Assembly (NCBI GenBank): GCA_951213105.1
Contig: OX578137.1
Location: 81,551,410 to 81,615,409 of the forward strand
DNA length: 64,000 nt
Direction of reading: 5' to 3'
Origin: Amaurobius ferox
Taxonomy: Eukaryota > Arthropoda > Arachnida > Araneae > Amaurobiidae
The position numbers and the translations under genes were made by a program. Under the pieces are notes generated by a model. That model searched no databases. It saw only the letters and a list, made by a program, of their open reading frames with translations, and was not told the origin of the DNA. Positions 35,951 through 47,764 of the stretch are shown piece after piece; positions within the stretch are counted from its first letter, which is position 1; every line of letters begins with the position of its first letter.

Positions 35951-36538
35951 AAAAAATGATTATTCAAGTGTTAAAAGACAGAGTCATGTTTTTAAGCAGT
36001 GTTATTTTAGAGAGAGTGGTTATTCATTTTGAGTATTGAGAATGTTATAGAAAAAGACGAAGTTTGACTCCAAATGTTGATGATGACAGCCATGCAGCAT
36101 AAGCAGAGATGACAGCATAAACAGATGACAGCCATGCTGAGCAAGAGACCCGAAATACAGAGGTATGTGCCAGTATTCGTGTATGTTAGGCCAAGTTTTG
36201 ATCTTTGGAATTAGATTCAAATAGGACCTGGTCTCACACATTGCTTGTCTGCTCCTTAACCGTTTGTAAAAATTGATGTAATTTTAATTATAACAATAAT
36301 AGAGATATGAATAAATGATAATTTATTTTAAAAGTTAAAAGTGTGTATTTTAATGTGTATTTTTATTTAATGATTATGCTAAGGAACTCGTGAAAAGAAG
36401 TAATGGTGGGTTATTTCGGGTTTCAATGGTTTTTTCACCACAATTCTATTGCCGTAAGATGCCTATAAAAAGTAATTTTATATAGTGCAATGCATATTTC
36501 GTAATCATTGTCTAAAGTTAAACATTAACTACACAGTT
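35951..36538. other. AT-rich non-coding stretch
   Basis: A small direct repeat (GATGACAGC, CATGCAGCATAAGCAGA) lies near 36080-36135. No gene recognised. Confidence 0.45.
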
Positions 36539-37072
36539 GACTACGTACATTTGAATAATGCTCCAGCAAGATTTCCAGTTAAAAATGAATGATTAATTTA
36601 CAGACTAAATAAAGGAAACTACCACACATAAATACACTTAAATAAATGGAAATAGCATTTAATTTCATGGGCCAAAATTTTTATTTAGTTTTTTAGGTTT
36701 TTAACAGCAGTCTAATAACCCATAAATATTACGCGAAATTAATATTTTATTTTATGTTAAAAAGTTTGACAACCAAACTAGGTATTTCGTTCTAGTGAAG
36801 CAATATTACACAATGGACTCCGTGTATTTGAATCATGATGCAGCAAGATTTTCAGACAGTAGTGATTGATTAGTTTACCGACTGACTCATCTAAATAAAG
36901 GAATCTACCACAAATAAATAGACTTAAGTGGTAGTAATGTCTAGTCTTATGGGCTAAAATTTCTGTTAGTTTATTGGATCTTTACCAACAGTCTGTAAGA
37001 ATATTCTCATAAACGGTGAGTATTACGTGAAATTAATATTTTATTTCATGTTAAAAAGATTGACAAGAAAAG
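36539..37072. repeat. diverged tandem duplication, period about 277 bp
   Basis: Copy one (36539-36775) and copy two (36816-37072) share, in order, TTTGAATAATGCTCCAGCAA, AAATAAAGGAA, CTACCAC, ATGGGCCAAAATTT and GAAATTAATATTTTATTTTATG. They differ by substitutions and short indels. No open frame is conserved between them. Confidence 0.8.
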
Positions 37073-37176
37073 AAACGTGTATATTAGGAGTGTACGTTGA
37101 AACACGTCCAATCCCAGGTGATTCGTCCTAGTGAAACAATATTTTGTTAATATAATAGCTCTGATAAATTCTTAAA

Positions 37177-37464
37177 ATGCAATGCAATTTACCATGTAAA
37201 TATTCTTGCAATAATAATTTTAACGGAGATATATACTATATTGAAGTTTCTTTAAAAAATTTTAAGATTCAATTTTCTTCTAGTTTAAGACAAATCGGTG
37301 TATTTGGCAAAAACTCTTTTGAAAGAATTGTAAATATAATGTTCCGAGGAGAGCTGATTAAAATAAAGCACTATTTATCATTGCATCAGCTTATAAGTTC
37401 TGTTTCTCTATACATCTGTGATCTACTTGTATTAGAATTTGATATAACTCTGGAAAAGATGTCA
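37177..37464 (+). CDS. weak candidate first exon, unknown product
   Basis: An ATG-started open frame of about 96 codons runs to GATGTCAG followed by GTAAGC, a good splice donor at 37465. The peptide starts MQCNLPCKYSCNNN and has no domain I recognise. Unlike most frames in the window it is not inside a recognised repeat, uses an ATG and ends near a donor site. No downstream exon was identified. It may well be chance in AT-rich DNA. Confidence 0.15.
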
Positions 37465-37485
37465 GGTAAGCGTTGCAATCCTTAG

Positions 37486-38013
37486 TTTAAGCAGTAACCC
37501 AAAGGGTAGGCATATGACAATTCTCGTACTTCTTTAGAAAATAAGAACAGAGTACTATAATTATTTTGCATATAATCATTATCATGCGGCACTGACATTT
37601 GTTTAAATATGAAATGTTATGTGTATATGAAAAATAACACCATGAATAAATAAACTAATGGTTTCCAATCCGCATCCAGCATCTCATTTTCGTTGTCTGC
37701 TATAGACTTTTTACGTAAAATTCATTTCATAGATTACTAGACATTTTGTACCTTGACAACATTCTAAATATAGTTAAGAGAACTTTGTTGTTATTTCTAA
37801 AATCGCTTTTTACAGAGTAGTAGAGATATCAAATTCAAAGTTTTCCTTTAATTCTTGCAAAAATATAAAATTGCATTCCAAACATCAGTACGCCTTTAAC
37901 ATTACACGACTGTTTGCAGTAAGTTAATGCTGTAAGACGCACAGTGTGCTGCTTTGCTTCGAATGAAAATATTTGTAAAACTTTTCGCTGTCTGGGAAGC
38001 CCACGTCTGTCAC
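37486..38013. other. AT-rich non-coding stretch
   Basis: Nothing recognised apart from the start of the duplicated block that follows. Confidence 0.4.
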
Positions 38014-38360
38014 CTGGAGTTCTAAACTTTTCCTGAAATAGTTTGTTTGTGAAAAATATTACAAACAACGGAAGTTTAAAATATTAAGAACCTTATTTAA
38101 AACCATACCATCACCACTGCTCGATGACGTATATTAGAGTTCACCATATATGGACGAAGACTAGGACGCTTGGAGTTCTAAACTTTTCCTGAAATAGTTA
38201 GTTCCCATCGTTCGCAGATTAAATGAAATGTGCTTGACTATGTTCAGGGAAATAAACAAATATATATTTATAAAAAAATATATCGAAACAACGGAAGTTA
38301 AAAATATAAAGAACCTCATTTAAAACCCTACCATCACCACTGCTCTATGACGACTATAGC
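38014..38360. repeat. local duplication (TGGAGTTCTAAACTTTTCC unit)
   Basis: TGGAGTTCTAAACTTTTCCT with GAAATAGTT occurs at about 38015-38042 and 38169-38198. A second block (AACAACGGAAGTT, AAGAACCT, ACCATCACCACTGCTC) occurs at about 38063-38127 and 38286-38350. The second copy has an insertion between the blocks. Confidence 0.8.
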
Positions 38361-38499
38361 CGTGCGCCAAAATGGAGGAACAATTGGTATCTAAATGTTC
38401 CAAATAATCAGTTATTTTAGAGTTAAACTGAAGTTTAGTCATAAAACTCGAAAGCATTTTTAGAACTATATAAAGTCATCTTCCCAAGTCTTTAAAATT

Positions 38500-38878
38500 G
38501 GTGGTGGGGAGTGGCACTTTCCCCAATGGTGGGGGATACGTTCGAATTCGGAATTGCTGATCCCATACTATGCCGTTAGACCCAAAATAACTCTTCGGGC
38601 CTAAAGGTATAATCGGGGATGTCTTTCGAAGTAGTGAGTGACGCACGTATGTAGTACAGTCATCTCGTGAGAGAAGGAGATCGTTGGAGAGAGATAAGGT
38701 TGCTTGCTTGTTTTTTATTCATGGTCACCAACTGTGGGGGGGTCTCTTTCCCAATGGTGGGAGATAGTTTCGAACTAGGAAATTTTAGATTGCTGATTCC
38801 GTACTATGACATTAGGCCCAAACGAATACTTGCTCGAAAGTATAATCGGGAATGACTTTCGTAGTAATGAGTGACGCG
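38500..38878. repeat. local duplication of a ~140-bp GC-richer unit
   Basis: Copy one (about 38508-38644) and copy two (about 38737-38876) share CCCAATGGTGGGGGATA, TTGCTGAT, TACTATG, TATAATCGGGGATG and AGTAATGAGTGACGC-type phrases. The unit is richer in G and C than its surroundings. The 62-codon frame at 38667-38855 is not conserved between copies. Confidence 0.8.
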
Positions 38879-39379
38879 ATGCAACCCCGCCACGATTTCA
38901 TAATGCACATTTTAAGATAACAAAGAACACATATTTTTTACACGAAATTTTTCAGAATTCCAGTTTCTATACAGTATTTATTTACTATGGTTGCCTCATT
39001 GAATTAATGAAGAGCACTAATAACCACAAAGAATATCAACCAGGTATAGTTTCAGCCCTTTTTACATATTACGTCTATTTTATTCCATAATTGCATTTTA
39101 TATTGTTTTTAAAATCTGTCTTTTTAATTAATAATTTTCCGATTTAACTTATATTTATCTTAAAGCATAAAATTATACTTTAATATGACTTTTGTACTAT
39201 TCGACATAAAAAAAGGCAAAGGATTTTCAACAGCAAAATAGGTATTTCACATAAGGATATTTAAATTATGTATTTATAAATATTGCAGTGTGGATGGAAC
39301 ATACATTTCACTTTATGTCTCTTAAAGTTTCATCCAGATATTTTATTTGAAAATCACATTTAATTTATACAAGATTCAA
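38879..39379. other. AT-rich non-coding stretch
   Basis: Nothing recognised. Confidence 0.45.
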
Positions 39380-39690
39380 AATACGCTGCATAATTTCTGT
39401 AAATGATTCTGAAGACAGATGTGTTTTGCAATTGACTATTCATTTAACGTCGTTGCTTTTTTCTACTTTTGTTAAGTAGCAATGGAATATTTTGCGAAAT
39501 AATGCATCTGTGTCCTTATAAATATTCAAAATATAAGGAAAGATATATTTTACATAAACCACCAGTTAGTTTCTGCTGCATTCAGATATACGTACGTATT
39601 TTGTTTCGGTAACATACACAACTCAGCAGTTTTGACATATTAAATTCTAAATAGAAAAACGTAAATTTTACATGTATGAAAGAAAATTCA
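39380..39690 (+). repeat. dispersed repeat F6, copy one of three
   Basis: Shares with 58180-58470 the phrase ACACAACTCAGCAGTTTTGA followed by CATATTAA, preceded by TTTGTTT, and upstream TTATAAATATTCAAAATA-like text also found at 54595-54620. Confidence 0.6.
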
Positions 39691-40741
39691 AATTCTCTAG
39701 AAAAAAAAGTTCTGGAAAAATAAAGTCTACCTGCTCAAATATATTAAAACCTTTTTTATGGTTTGTGCTCAATATCTTTCTGCTTTAAATTATTTTTATA
39801 ATACTTTACAAAGAGGAACGGTAAAAAAACATCAAACGATATTTATTTAAAGGCGTTGGAACTCAACTTCTTTGATAAAAATATACTGTTTTTACTTATA
39901 TGTTTGCATTTATTTAGGTTCTTGTCAGCATTCAAAGTTGCCAAAATGTTGATATATTTTTTTCATTTAAATAGTTGAAATAAAGAAATATTTTATAGAC
40001 ACATCCCAAAAATATAGAAGTGACATGTGAAAGGTTAATATTTCTTTATGAATGAATAATATTTCTTTATGAATATTATTTCTTTATGAATGATTTAACT
40101 GCAGGTGCCCGCTGAGTACTGCTGAAAGTAAATTCAAAACTCAGCATATTTCGGCTTTTCCCCAGAAAGTAAATGGCATCTAATGAGTCTATTTTTACAA
40201 GCTTTTGCCCAAATGCAACAGGAAAATTGACCACTTAATATTCTACGATACATATCCCGAGTAAAAAATTCGAAACCGAGGATATTTTGGTCTTAGTGTT
40301 AAGTTACCACGCTATAGGCCATATATTCTGTTTCCACGACTACGAGCTGATCCCACAAGTCAACACACTGCATAAGTAAAAAATGTTAGAATTTGAAGGA
40401 CAATAACAACACATATTAGTATTTATTATAATGAAACCTCACTGTTAGGACACAAATTCCCTCATTTTTGCAATTTGAAGCGAATCAGTAAATTAGCCTT
40501 TGTTGAATAATCATATAAAATTAATGATGAGCTATAATTTTTTAATTTTAAACTATATATCCCATTTAACTTTTCTGTCGTACTTGTAGAATTGGAAAGA
40601 AGACAAAACTCTTCTTTATTCTATGAAGTCATTTTCTTTCAACAGTCGATGATACTTTACCGAGTCAATAAAGAGTACTTAGGGTAGGAATGTCGGTTTT
40701 TTTCGACGATTATTATTATTTCAACACATTGGAAAAAACAT
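39691..40741. other. AT-rich non-coding stretch
   Basis: A short tandem of AATATTTCTTTATGAAT (about 40038-40095, three units). No gene recognised. Confidence 0.45.
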
Positions 40742-41163
40742 CCTTTGTCCGAACCTGGACTCGGACAGAGGATATTCGTACTGGGCAGACGACATTATCC
40801 CAATCAAGCTACTGGGACGAAATTACAAGATCTGCATTCTCCGCTTTTTAATGTGAGATTGGCGTACACATTTATAATCTGACCAACAGCCATCGACTAT
40901 ATTTACACCAGGTTAGCCATATGATACTGTATTTATCCAGGCTAGTATCATGCATGTTCTTTAGCATCATGAATTGAAATCGGCATTCATGGGACCAGAG
41001 TCCACTGAATCTGTACTGATCTTACTAGGGTCACTTGCAGACTACTAACATCACAGTACTAATCTGTGCCACTGTAAATAACCATGCCGGCCCAGAGGGG
41101 ATTTGAATCGCAAATCTACGTTCTGCCTCTCCAATGCTCTCTCAATTGATCCATTGGGATGGA
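40742..41163 (-). mobile_element. tRNA-derived SINE (third type)
   Basis: On the minus strand the head at 41163-41087 reads TGGATCAATTGAGAGAGCAT (A box region) and GCGATTCAAATCC (B box), like an Ala/Val-type tRNA. The body then runs to about 40742 through CTGTCCGAGTCCAGG and TTCGGACAAAGGATG, where TGTCCGA and TCGGACA form a hairpin. No second copy in the window, so the body end is approximate. Confidence 0.6.
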
Positions 41164-41988
41164 ATTTCAAGCTTTTATCGTTGAAGTGAAATCTGTAATA
41201 TGATCGTTTTCGAATTTTCTGGAAGAATAATTTATCTAGCCATAGACCACAAATTAGAGATCAAACTTTGGTGAAAATATGATTGATCTACGATTGATCT
41301 ATGATTGATCTATGAATGTTCTACAGGGTGAGTTTACAAATATTTTGACATTGAAATAACTCAAGAAGGAAGCTACGGTGCTACTGTCCAATGTGGACAA
41401 ATTGAGCAATTTAGTAACAATAAGAGGTTAATAAGATCACTTTTTATATCTTGGACAAACCGTACCAAACATGCGATTAGAAAGAGAAGAGATTCGATTT
41501 ATAACTCATTCAATTTCATCCTCCGTAATTTCGCGTAAAGATCTATTGAATTTCGCTCAATATCGATAATTCCAAAACAACTTGTTCAATTAAGAATTAA
41601 AATATATATATATATATATATATATAAACCATTTACACATTGAGCACTAGTTAGAAAACAAATTTATTCAAAATCTTATATGCCGTTGCAACTGTAGAAT
41701 CATTCTCTTATAAACATATTGACATTGAAATCACTCAAACAAAAATCAATATGCTTAATGTTGTTACAGATGTAATTAAGCTTACGCAGTTTCATGAATA
41801 GAAGCATAAAATAGGAATTCAAGAAACATTTTAACTAAGAAGTTTTCAAGACGTTTGGAAGTAGCATACTGTAATTATTCTCAATGTGAAAAGTTTCAAT
41901 ATATTCTTTCATCATCCAAATCTTAAAAATTCCAGAATATGGCTAAATATCCAAGAGATATGCAAGGAATAATTTATTTAAATTGCTT
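41164..41988. other. AT-rich non-coding stretch
   Basis: A mini-tandem of ATGATTGATCT (41280-41320) and a TA tract (41601-41626). No gene recognised. Confidence 0.45.
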
Positions 41989-42612
41989 AAGTCATCCCGA
42001 AACAGTGAACTTCAGCCGGAAAGTTTCCGCAATAAAGCAAAAGTGTATTTTTATCTCTGCTACTTAATGCTTCTCCTTCGCTAATGGATAACATTATGGT
42101 TGTTTTTATATTCAGCAGAAAAGATTAAAACCGCTATTCATTTATTCAAATGCAACTGTTAGAAGGTTTTCTACTATAGCCACTCATCAGTTGAGAAAAT
42201 ATGAATTTATATATCTGCACAATTTCAGTTTTGGCGTTTTATAACGATACCATATGTATTAAAATATATCCAATAAACATTCTCTTAAAAATTAATTATA
42301 TTTATCACAATATAGAGATTTTACTAGTTATAAGAATATATTTTGTACCAATAGCATATATAATGCTATAAACGTTTTTGAGTTTATTTTTATCGCTTAA
42401 GTAATCCTAAAACAACGAACTTCAGCTAGAAAGTACCCCCTGTATGCAAGTGGCTTTTTAGCCATGATCTTAATGCCTCTTAATGGATGGCATTAAGGTT
42501 GACTTTATATTTAACAGAAAAGTTTCAAATAGTTTTCAATTTATTGAAATACAACTGTTAAAAATTGTGTACCTGAATCACTTATCAGTTGAGGAAATAT
42601 GACTATGTGTGA
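41989..42612. repeat. direct duplication of a ~220-bp segment, spacing ~408 bp
   Basis: Copy one (about 41989-42216) and copy two (about 42397-42604) share GCTTAAGTCATCC, GAACTTCAGC, GAAAGT, AATGGATAACATTA-like, CAACTGTTAGAA and TATCAGTTGAG-type phrases in the same order. Confidence 0.75.
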
Positions 42613-42810
42613 AAAAACAAGGAATTTATGAAGGCGACTTTATATGGTGGTAAGTGGTGTGTGAAATCATTTTTGACGGAACCTTTAAGTATTTTTATAC
42701 CCTTTTGCACATTTATTTCGTACAGTCGTACAAATTTTCGGAAACACCGGAAGTGACATTCCAAGAAACGTTGAACGCCTATGTGAACCTCCTACGCAAT
42801 CGGAAATATG

Positions 42811-42995
42811 ACGTTGAAGCTATATCAATAACCATCTAAGATCTATCTATAGCCAGTCCATTAAAATAGATGTTGCAAGGAAAATGTATAATACTTCTCT
42901 TTCTCCTGCCCTCAGAATTTGACGCTGAATCCATATCAGTCATCATATAAGCTCTATTTATATTTGATTCTGAAAAAAATATGTTTCAAGGAATA
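42811..42995. repeat. short direct duplication (~80 bp)
   Basis: GACGTTGAAGCTATATCAAT with an ATCTAAGATCTATCTATA end (42811-42858) recurs as GACGCTGAATCCATATCAGT at 42921-42968, both followed by a TTGCAAGGAA-like tail. Confidence 0.65.
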
Positions 42996-43045
42996 TTTAT
43001 TTTAACCGAAAGTTAAATTATTTGATTAGGTTGTAATACATCCAT

Positions 43046-43140
43046 TGCAAAAATAAATAAATAAACAAATAAATAAATAATATTAAAACAAAATAAATAA
43101 ATAATAATAGCAATAAATAAATAAATACAATAAAATAAAA
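43046..43140. repeat. (AAAT)n microsatellite
   Basis: Imperfect AAATAAAT repeats over about 95 bp. Confidence 0.9.
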
Positions 43141-45325
43141 TTATAAAGGCCAAGCAGTTGTTAGGTGCATCCATTTTTTTTTAATAATTAGTAATATAGT
43201 TTGGTTTATAAAGGTGTATATCAGATCATACCAACAAATAAGGTGGATGAGTTAAATCTAGAATTTAAGGAATATAAGAAAGCAATTATGATGATGGCAC
43301 TGGGGCATCAGAAAATGAAACTTATACATGAAAAAATTATACACTAACATATTTTTTACGCTTCCGCTTTTTCTCCATATATTCAAATTTTGTAAAAACG
43401 AATTGTGATACACAAGGGTAAATATTATTAATTTAGTAAACTATATACTCACTAAAGGACAGAACGGCCGTTTTTCCGGGTTCTGACCCTAGATCTCGAC
43501 TAAAGTAGCCAATAGCAGATATTCTCGATATTCAATTCGGTGTTCTTAAAATTTGAAGAATTTTAAACATAATGTTTTTGCCCTCGACAGTACAAATTGG
43601 TCAGTTACAAATATTTTACTCGTTGTATAACATTGAACACATTCATTTTTTATAATTTGTTTTGGTCTTTTAGATCAGAAGCATGCAATATTTGTAGAGC
43701 GGCAAACATTCAGTGAATAATGATAGTCACGGCTAAATGACAGATCATTTTTGTAACATTTTCCATAAAATTATTTTAGAGTAAAAGAAGATAGAGCAAT
43801 ATAAGTTCCTGTTCTGTAATCATAAGATATTAATAGATATTTTAAGTTTATAGGTTGAAATAATCTTCAAATTTCCTCCTGTCTGTTTAAATTTTTTGAA
43901 TTGTATCGTGCTAAAACTTCCAACAGCACAGACAACAGGGATAACTGAAAAAAAATAATGGCTGATATTTAGGTTTTCGGAATTCAAGGTCTTAAATACC
44001 GTCAAAACTCTTTCTTTGGATATAATATTGATTATTAGAAAAGTGAAACGTTAAACTAATTGTTAGCTAATACGTATTACTGTTTCTCTAAACTGTAGTT
44101 GTAGGATTAAAAAATCTTTGCAGATATAAAGTCATCTATTAAATACTAAAATGGAGTTGCTTACGGATTTCGCGAGTGTAATTGATTTCGTTTATCGAGC
44201 TTTGTCAATTATTTTTAGAGGCATATTTCCATTTTAAAAAGTTTATTAAAATTAAAAAAGAAAGTATTTCATATCTTATCTGGTAGATAGACATGTTTAT
44301 AAAAATTATCTTTTTATATTGTCCCTTGAGAAAAGAAAAGCCCCATTACAAAAAACTTAACAGTACAGTCTGTAAGCAAAAGAAAGAAAAAACTCCGCGC
44401 AATTTATCTACAATATTTATCAATATATTTGCAATAGAAATAACGGAAAATCGAAATCTACCGAAATAGACTATAATTGGAAAATTGGAAATGGATTTTC
44501 CTTCGACTTTGACTCGTGTTGCACAGGTTGGCTACATAGATTTTACATAAAATGCGGCTTCACAATTTTATTTGGAGCTGAACCGGATTTGTAGAGTTAA
44601 AATTCACCGAATATTAAAGTAATTATTCATCCAATTTTAAAGGTACTTACACATTTTTTAAGTGAATAATATCAATGGTTGGAGTTTCTCCATCTAGAGA
44701 ACGGAGCATAAAAAAAATGCAAACACTTTGGACGCTCATAGCCGCGAACCTAAATGACAAAGTAAATAATTATTCTTGTTTTGCCGAAAATAGGGCCCAT
44801 ATTATGAATATATAAACATAGTTTCAATACTTTAATATTTTGAATTTATTTTTTCAAAAGAGCTTGCGTATCTATCAGAACGGGTTTTTGTGTTCCATTG
44901 TTTATAAATTTATTTTAAAATTGTTTATAATCATTGTTTATACTTTTATTTTAAAATATCTTCGGGACTATTAAAAATAGTAAGCGACAAAAATGCGTAT
45001 TAAGAAATTTAGCTTATAAATCTATATTTATTTTAAAAAAAATCCTATACCTTGTTCGAGTAATCGTCTTGTCAAGTTGGAAAGATATGAAAAGTTCCAG
45101 TTTTTCACGATTGTAATGCTTATATCTTAAAAACTAAAAGTTACGGGTATTAAAAAACGTGTATGAATTTATAACTCCTTAAACAGCCTATGAGTGTATA
45201 TATTTTGGATAGAGTTCAGATTTTGGATAGAGTTCCTTTTCGATATTACAAAATTTGGGTTTTATTTGACAAAATGATTTTCGCGGCAAACATTTCGGCA
45301 GCATTGGACTAAATAACAGCCGATT
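43141..45325. other. AT-rich non-coding stretch
   Basis: About 2.2 kb without a recognised gene, RNA or repeat on either strand. Confidence 0.45.
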
Positions 45326-46120
45326 TTTACTTTCCCTGCAATAAATGGTAATGTATAGGGAAAGTATTGGAATTATGCCAAAAATCGCAACTCCAGTTTT
45401 CGACGAATCTACGCGTTTCGAGACCTCTAGAATAAGGAAAAACTATTTTTAGCGTGACGTCTGTGTGTGTGTGTCTGTGTGTCTGTCTGTGTGTCTGTTT
45501 GTCTGTATGTGTGTCTTCCTGTCTGTCTATGCAGATTTCGTATCCATTCTAATTAAAAAGCTAATTGACCGAATTTCATAAAATTTGGTAGATAACTCAC
45601 TTGTGTGGGAATCTGGTGCTGATTAGTTTTGGGTATAATTCGGGATTAAAACGACCTGCCTTTTTTAGCGAAATGGCCAGCGAAAGCCTTTATCCACTCT
45701 AGCTCTGAAAAACTAATAGACCAAATTTCAATAAATTCGGTAGATCATTCGCTTGTGAGTCATCCTGGCTCTGATTAGATATTAGTGTGATTCGGAAAAA
45801 AATAACTTGATTTTTTTGCAAAATGGTCCTCAATAATCGTCAATATCTAAAGTAAAAAACTACGTATGCTCAAATATATCCATTAAATGCTTTTTGGTAC
45901 ATAGTTTTTAACGATGAAAAGAATAAGACCAACCCCATTTTACTAAGACTAGCCGTTCTCGAGACATTTTAATTTTTTCGTATTTTCTCTTCGCCATCTT
46001 TGAAAAAGTCCAGTTACCAAATGAGAACGAAAATTGGATTAAAAGTGAATTAAATTTAATTAAAATAAAAAAGTGGATAAAAGTCTGCAGAGAAAGCCAT
46101 GTGCTGCCCACATTAGATTT
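45326..46120 (-). mobile_element. repeat family F1 copy
   Basis: On the minus strand it starts AATCTAATGTGGGCAGCACA (46119-46100), keeps the subterminal repeat as GGCTTTCTCTGCA, both ~150-bp modules, a GACAGACA/CACA tract (about 45465-45535), GACGTCACGCTAAAAATAG and the 3' hairpin at 45329-45366 (ACTTTCCC / GGGAAAGT). The minus frame at 45908-46111 is spurious. Confidence 0.85.
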
Positions 46121-47193
46121 TTTTTCTTTAGGCTACTACTGCGGAGTACAACTTTTGCTAATTGGATGTTTTCACTCGTGGAACTATGTAAAAATTTAGA
46201 ACGCCACGATTAAATATTTAGAATGTCACCCACCGTAAGATAATTATTTAACACAATATATAACATTTAATTAAAAAAACTCTCAAATTGCAAATATCTG
46301 TCTAAAGCCAATTGCACAGGCTTGAAGAGCGAGGTTAACTATACTAAAGCCCCCTGTATAAATAATATGCATATTCCATTAAATATAAGAAACTCTTTAA
46401 GGCGATTCAAGTTTAATTTCATGGCTCACGAAATCTAACAAAATACGTATATCACGTAATCCCCGTTTGTTTCATGATGCACAGCTGTGTCAGGTAGCGA
46501 CTAGTCAACAAAATAGTGTATTTTGAAGCCATTAAGGTGGTAATTACTTCGATGAGCATAATGTGTGTGTTCAGGATATGTTAATTAACTCTCATTAGTG
46601 TAGTTGTTCATTCTGAAAATTGCAGCATCTGTTCAAGTAAAAATATACAGTTCTACATAATGCGAGAACCCTTAGTTATTCTCATAATGATGTATATTTA
46701 TTGCTCAAATTAATTTCTGCGGCTTTCTACAAATATGATTCGAGTTAAAACGTATATCTGAATTAGAATATTTAAAATTAAGTTGAATATATATTCGCAA
46801 TAAATGAAACTGCTAATGTGAGAAGTGAACTTCTTGGAAAAAAGCAGCAGAGATATATATATATATATATAATCGCCAGTGTTTCTAGTCCACTCCAGAT
46901 GAACATTCTCTGATTGTTTGTGATTTTTTTCTCTTCAATTTAATATTTCCAAAATAGTTTAAAATATGAAAATATCGAAGTTATATCTACTATAATGCAC
47001 TAAGTATTATATCCAAAATCCATTTGTATAGTCTTGTAAGGCTTTCAAAGCGTTAAAAATGTCTCTGAAATTGCTCAAAGCTAGCACTTTTAGTTTTAAA
47101 TATACATGTAATACGAAATATAAATGCAAACTTAAAACAAAAAACGGAAGAATTTCAAACTTCTTGAATCTGACAAGACGATTGTTGAAAAAC
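46121..47193. other. AT-rich non-coding stretch
   Basis: Contains the partner of the 30.2-kb dispersed segment at about 46575-46680 and a TA tract at 46850-46871. Otherwise nothing recognised. Confidence 0.45.
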
Positions 47194-47195
47194 TA

Positions 47196-47625
47196 CAAGG
47201 TAGGATCAAAAAGTTCGGAGATTGTGTTAATATATCCAACCCTAAATGGAGGAGAGGGGGACTAGTCTACCTTGGCGCAGATACACATGTGACGCGAGAT
47301 GTGAAAAGGAAGAAGCAGGTCCGCAGTGCAGGGTTTTTCCAGACAAGACGTGTCAGTAAATGGTGGTCGTTCTCGTTCATCGGCAATGGAAATGGCGTTT
47401 GAAGAACGACGTGCGAATATCAAATTCTGCAAGCGTTTTGGGAAATCGCCGATAGAAACTTTGCACCTGCTACTGACACGCATTGCATGTAAAAACACCT
47501 GATTCTTCCTTTTCACATCTTTTATACATTACATGTGCCTCTACGCCAGGGAAAAAGTGTCCCCCTCTCCTCCAATCAGGGTTGGAGATATCAGCACAGT
47601 CTCCCAACTTTTTGATCCTACCTTG
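47196..47625 (-). mobile_element. mariner-derived miniature element with ~125-bp terminal inverted repeats
   Basis: A 430-bp element flanked by TA (47194-47195 and 47626-47627), the Tc1/mariner target duplication. Terminal inverted repeats start CAAGGTAGGATCAAAAAGTT on each side and extend about 125 bp (to about 47319 and from about 47499), roughly 80% alike by eye, with GGAGGAGAGGGGGAC and GATGTGAAAAGGAAGAA inside. The centre keeps the beginning of a mariner transposase on the plus strand. It is a deletion derivative that would need a transposase in trans. Orientation is arbitrary for the repeats; the coding remnant is on the plus strand. Confidence 0.85.
47388..47504 (+). pseudogene. mariner transposase N-terminal remnant
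   Basis: Reading MEMAFEERRANIKFCKRFGK then SPIETLHLLL before a stop at the start of the right inverted repeat. The pattern RxNIKFCxxLGKSxxETxxML is the start of mariner-type transposases. The rest of the ~340-residue protein, with its catalytic residues, is deleted. Confidence 0.75.
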
Positions 47626-47764
47626 TAGAATAGCTTTGCAAAAATAAATGAATATCGTTAAAATCTGTATTTCCTACTAATTTATATTTTAGAAAACATT
47701 TCGAGTAAATGAAAGCAAAGTGGGGTAAAATCCCGTTCAGAGACAAAATGTAGTTTCATAGTAA

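Noticed and set aside
42654..42839. 61-codon frame with DGTFKYF, resembling the start of a MULE transposase domain
   Set aside because: The motif is short, no further MULE motifs follow, the frame has no ATG and the 3' half is a local duplication. Not enough to call.
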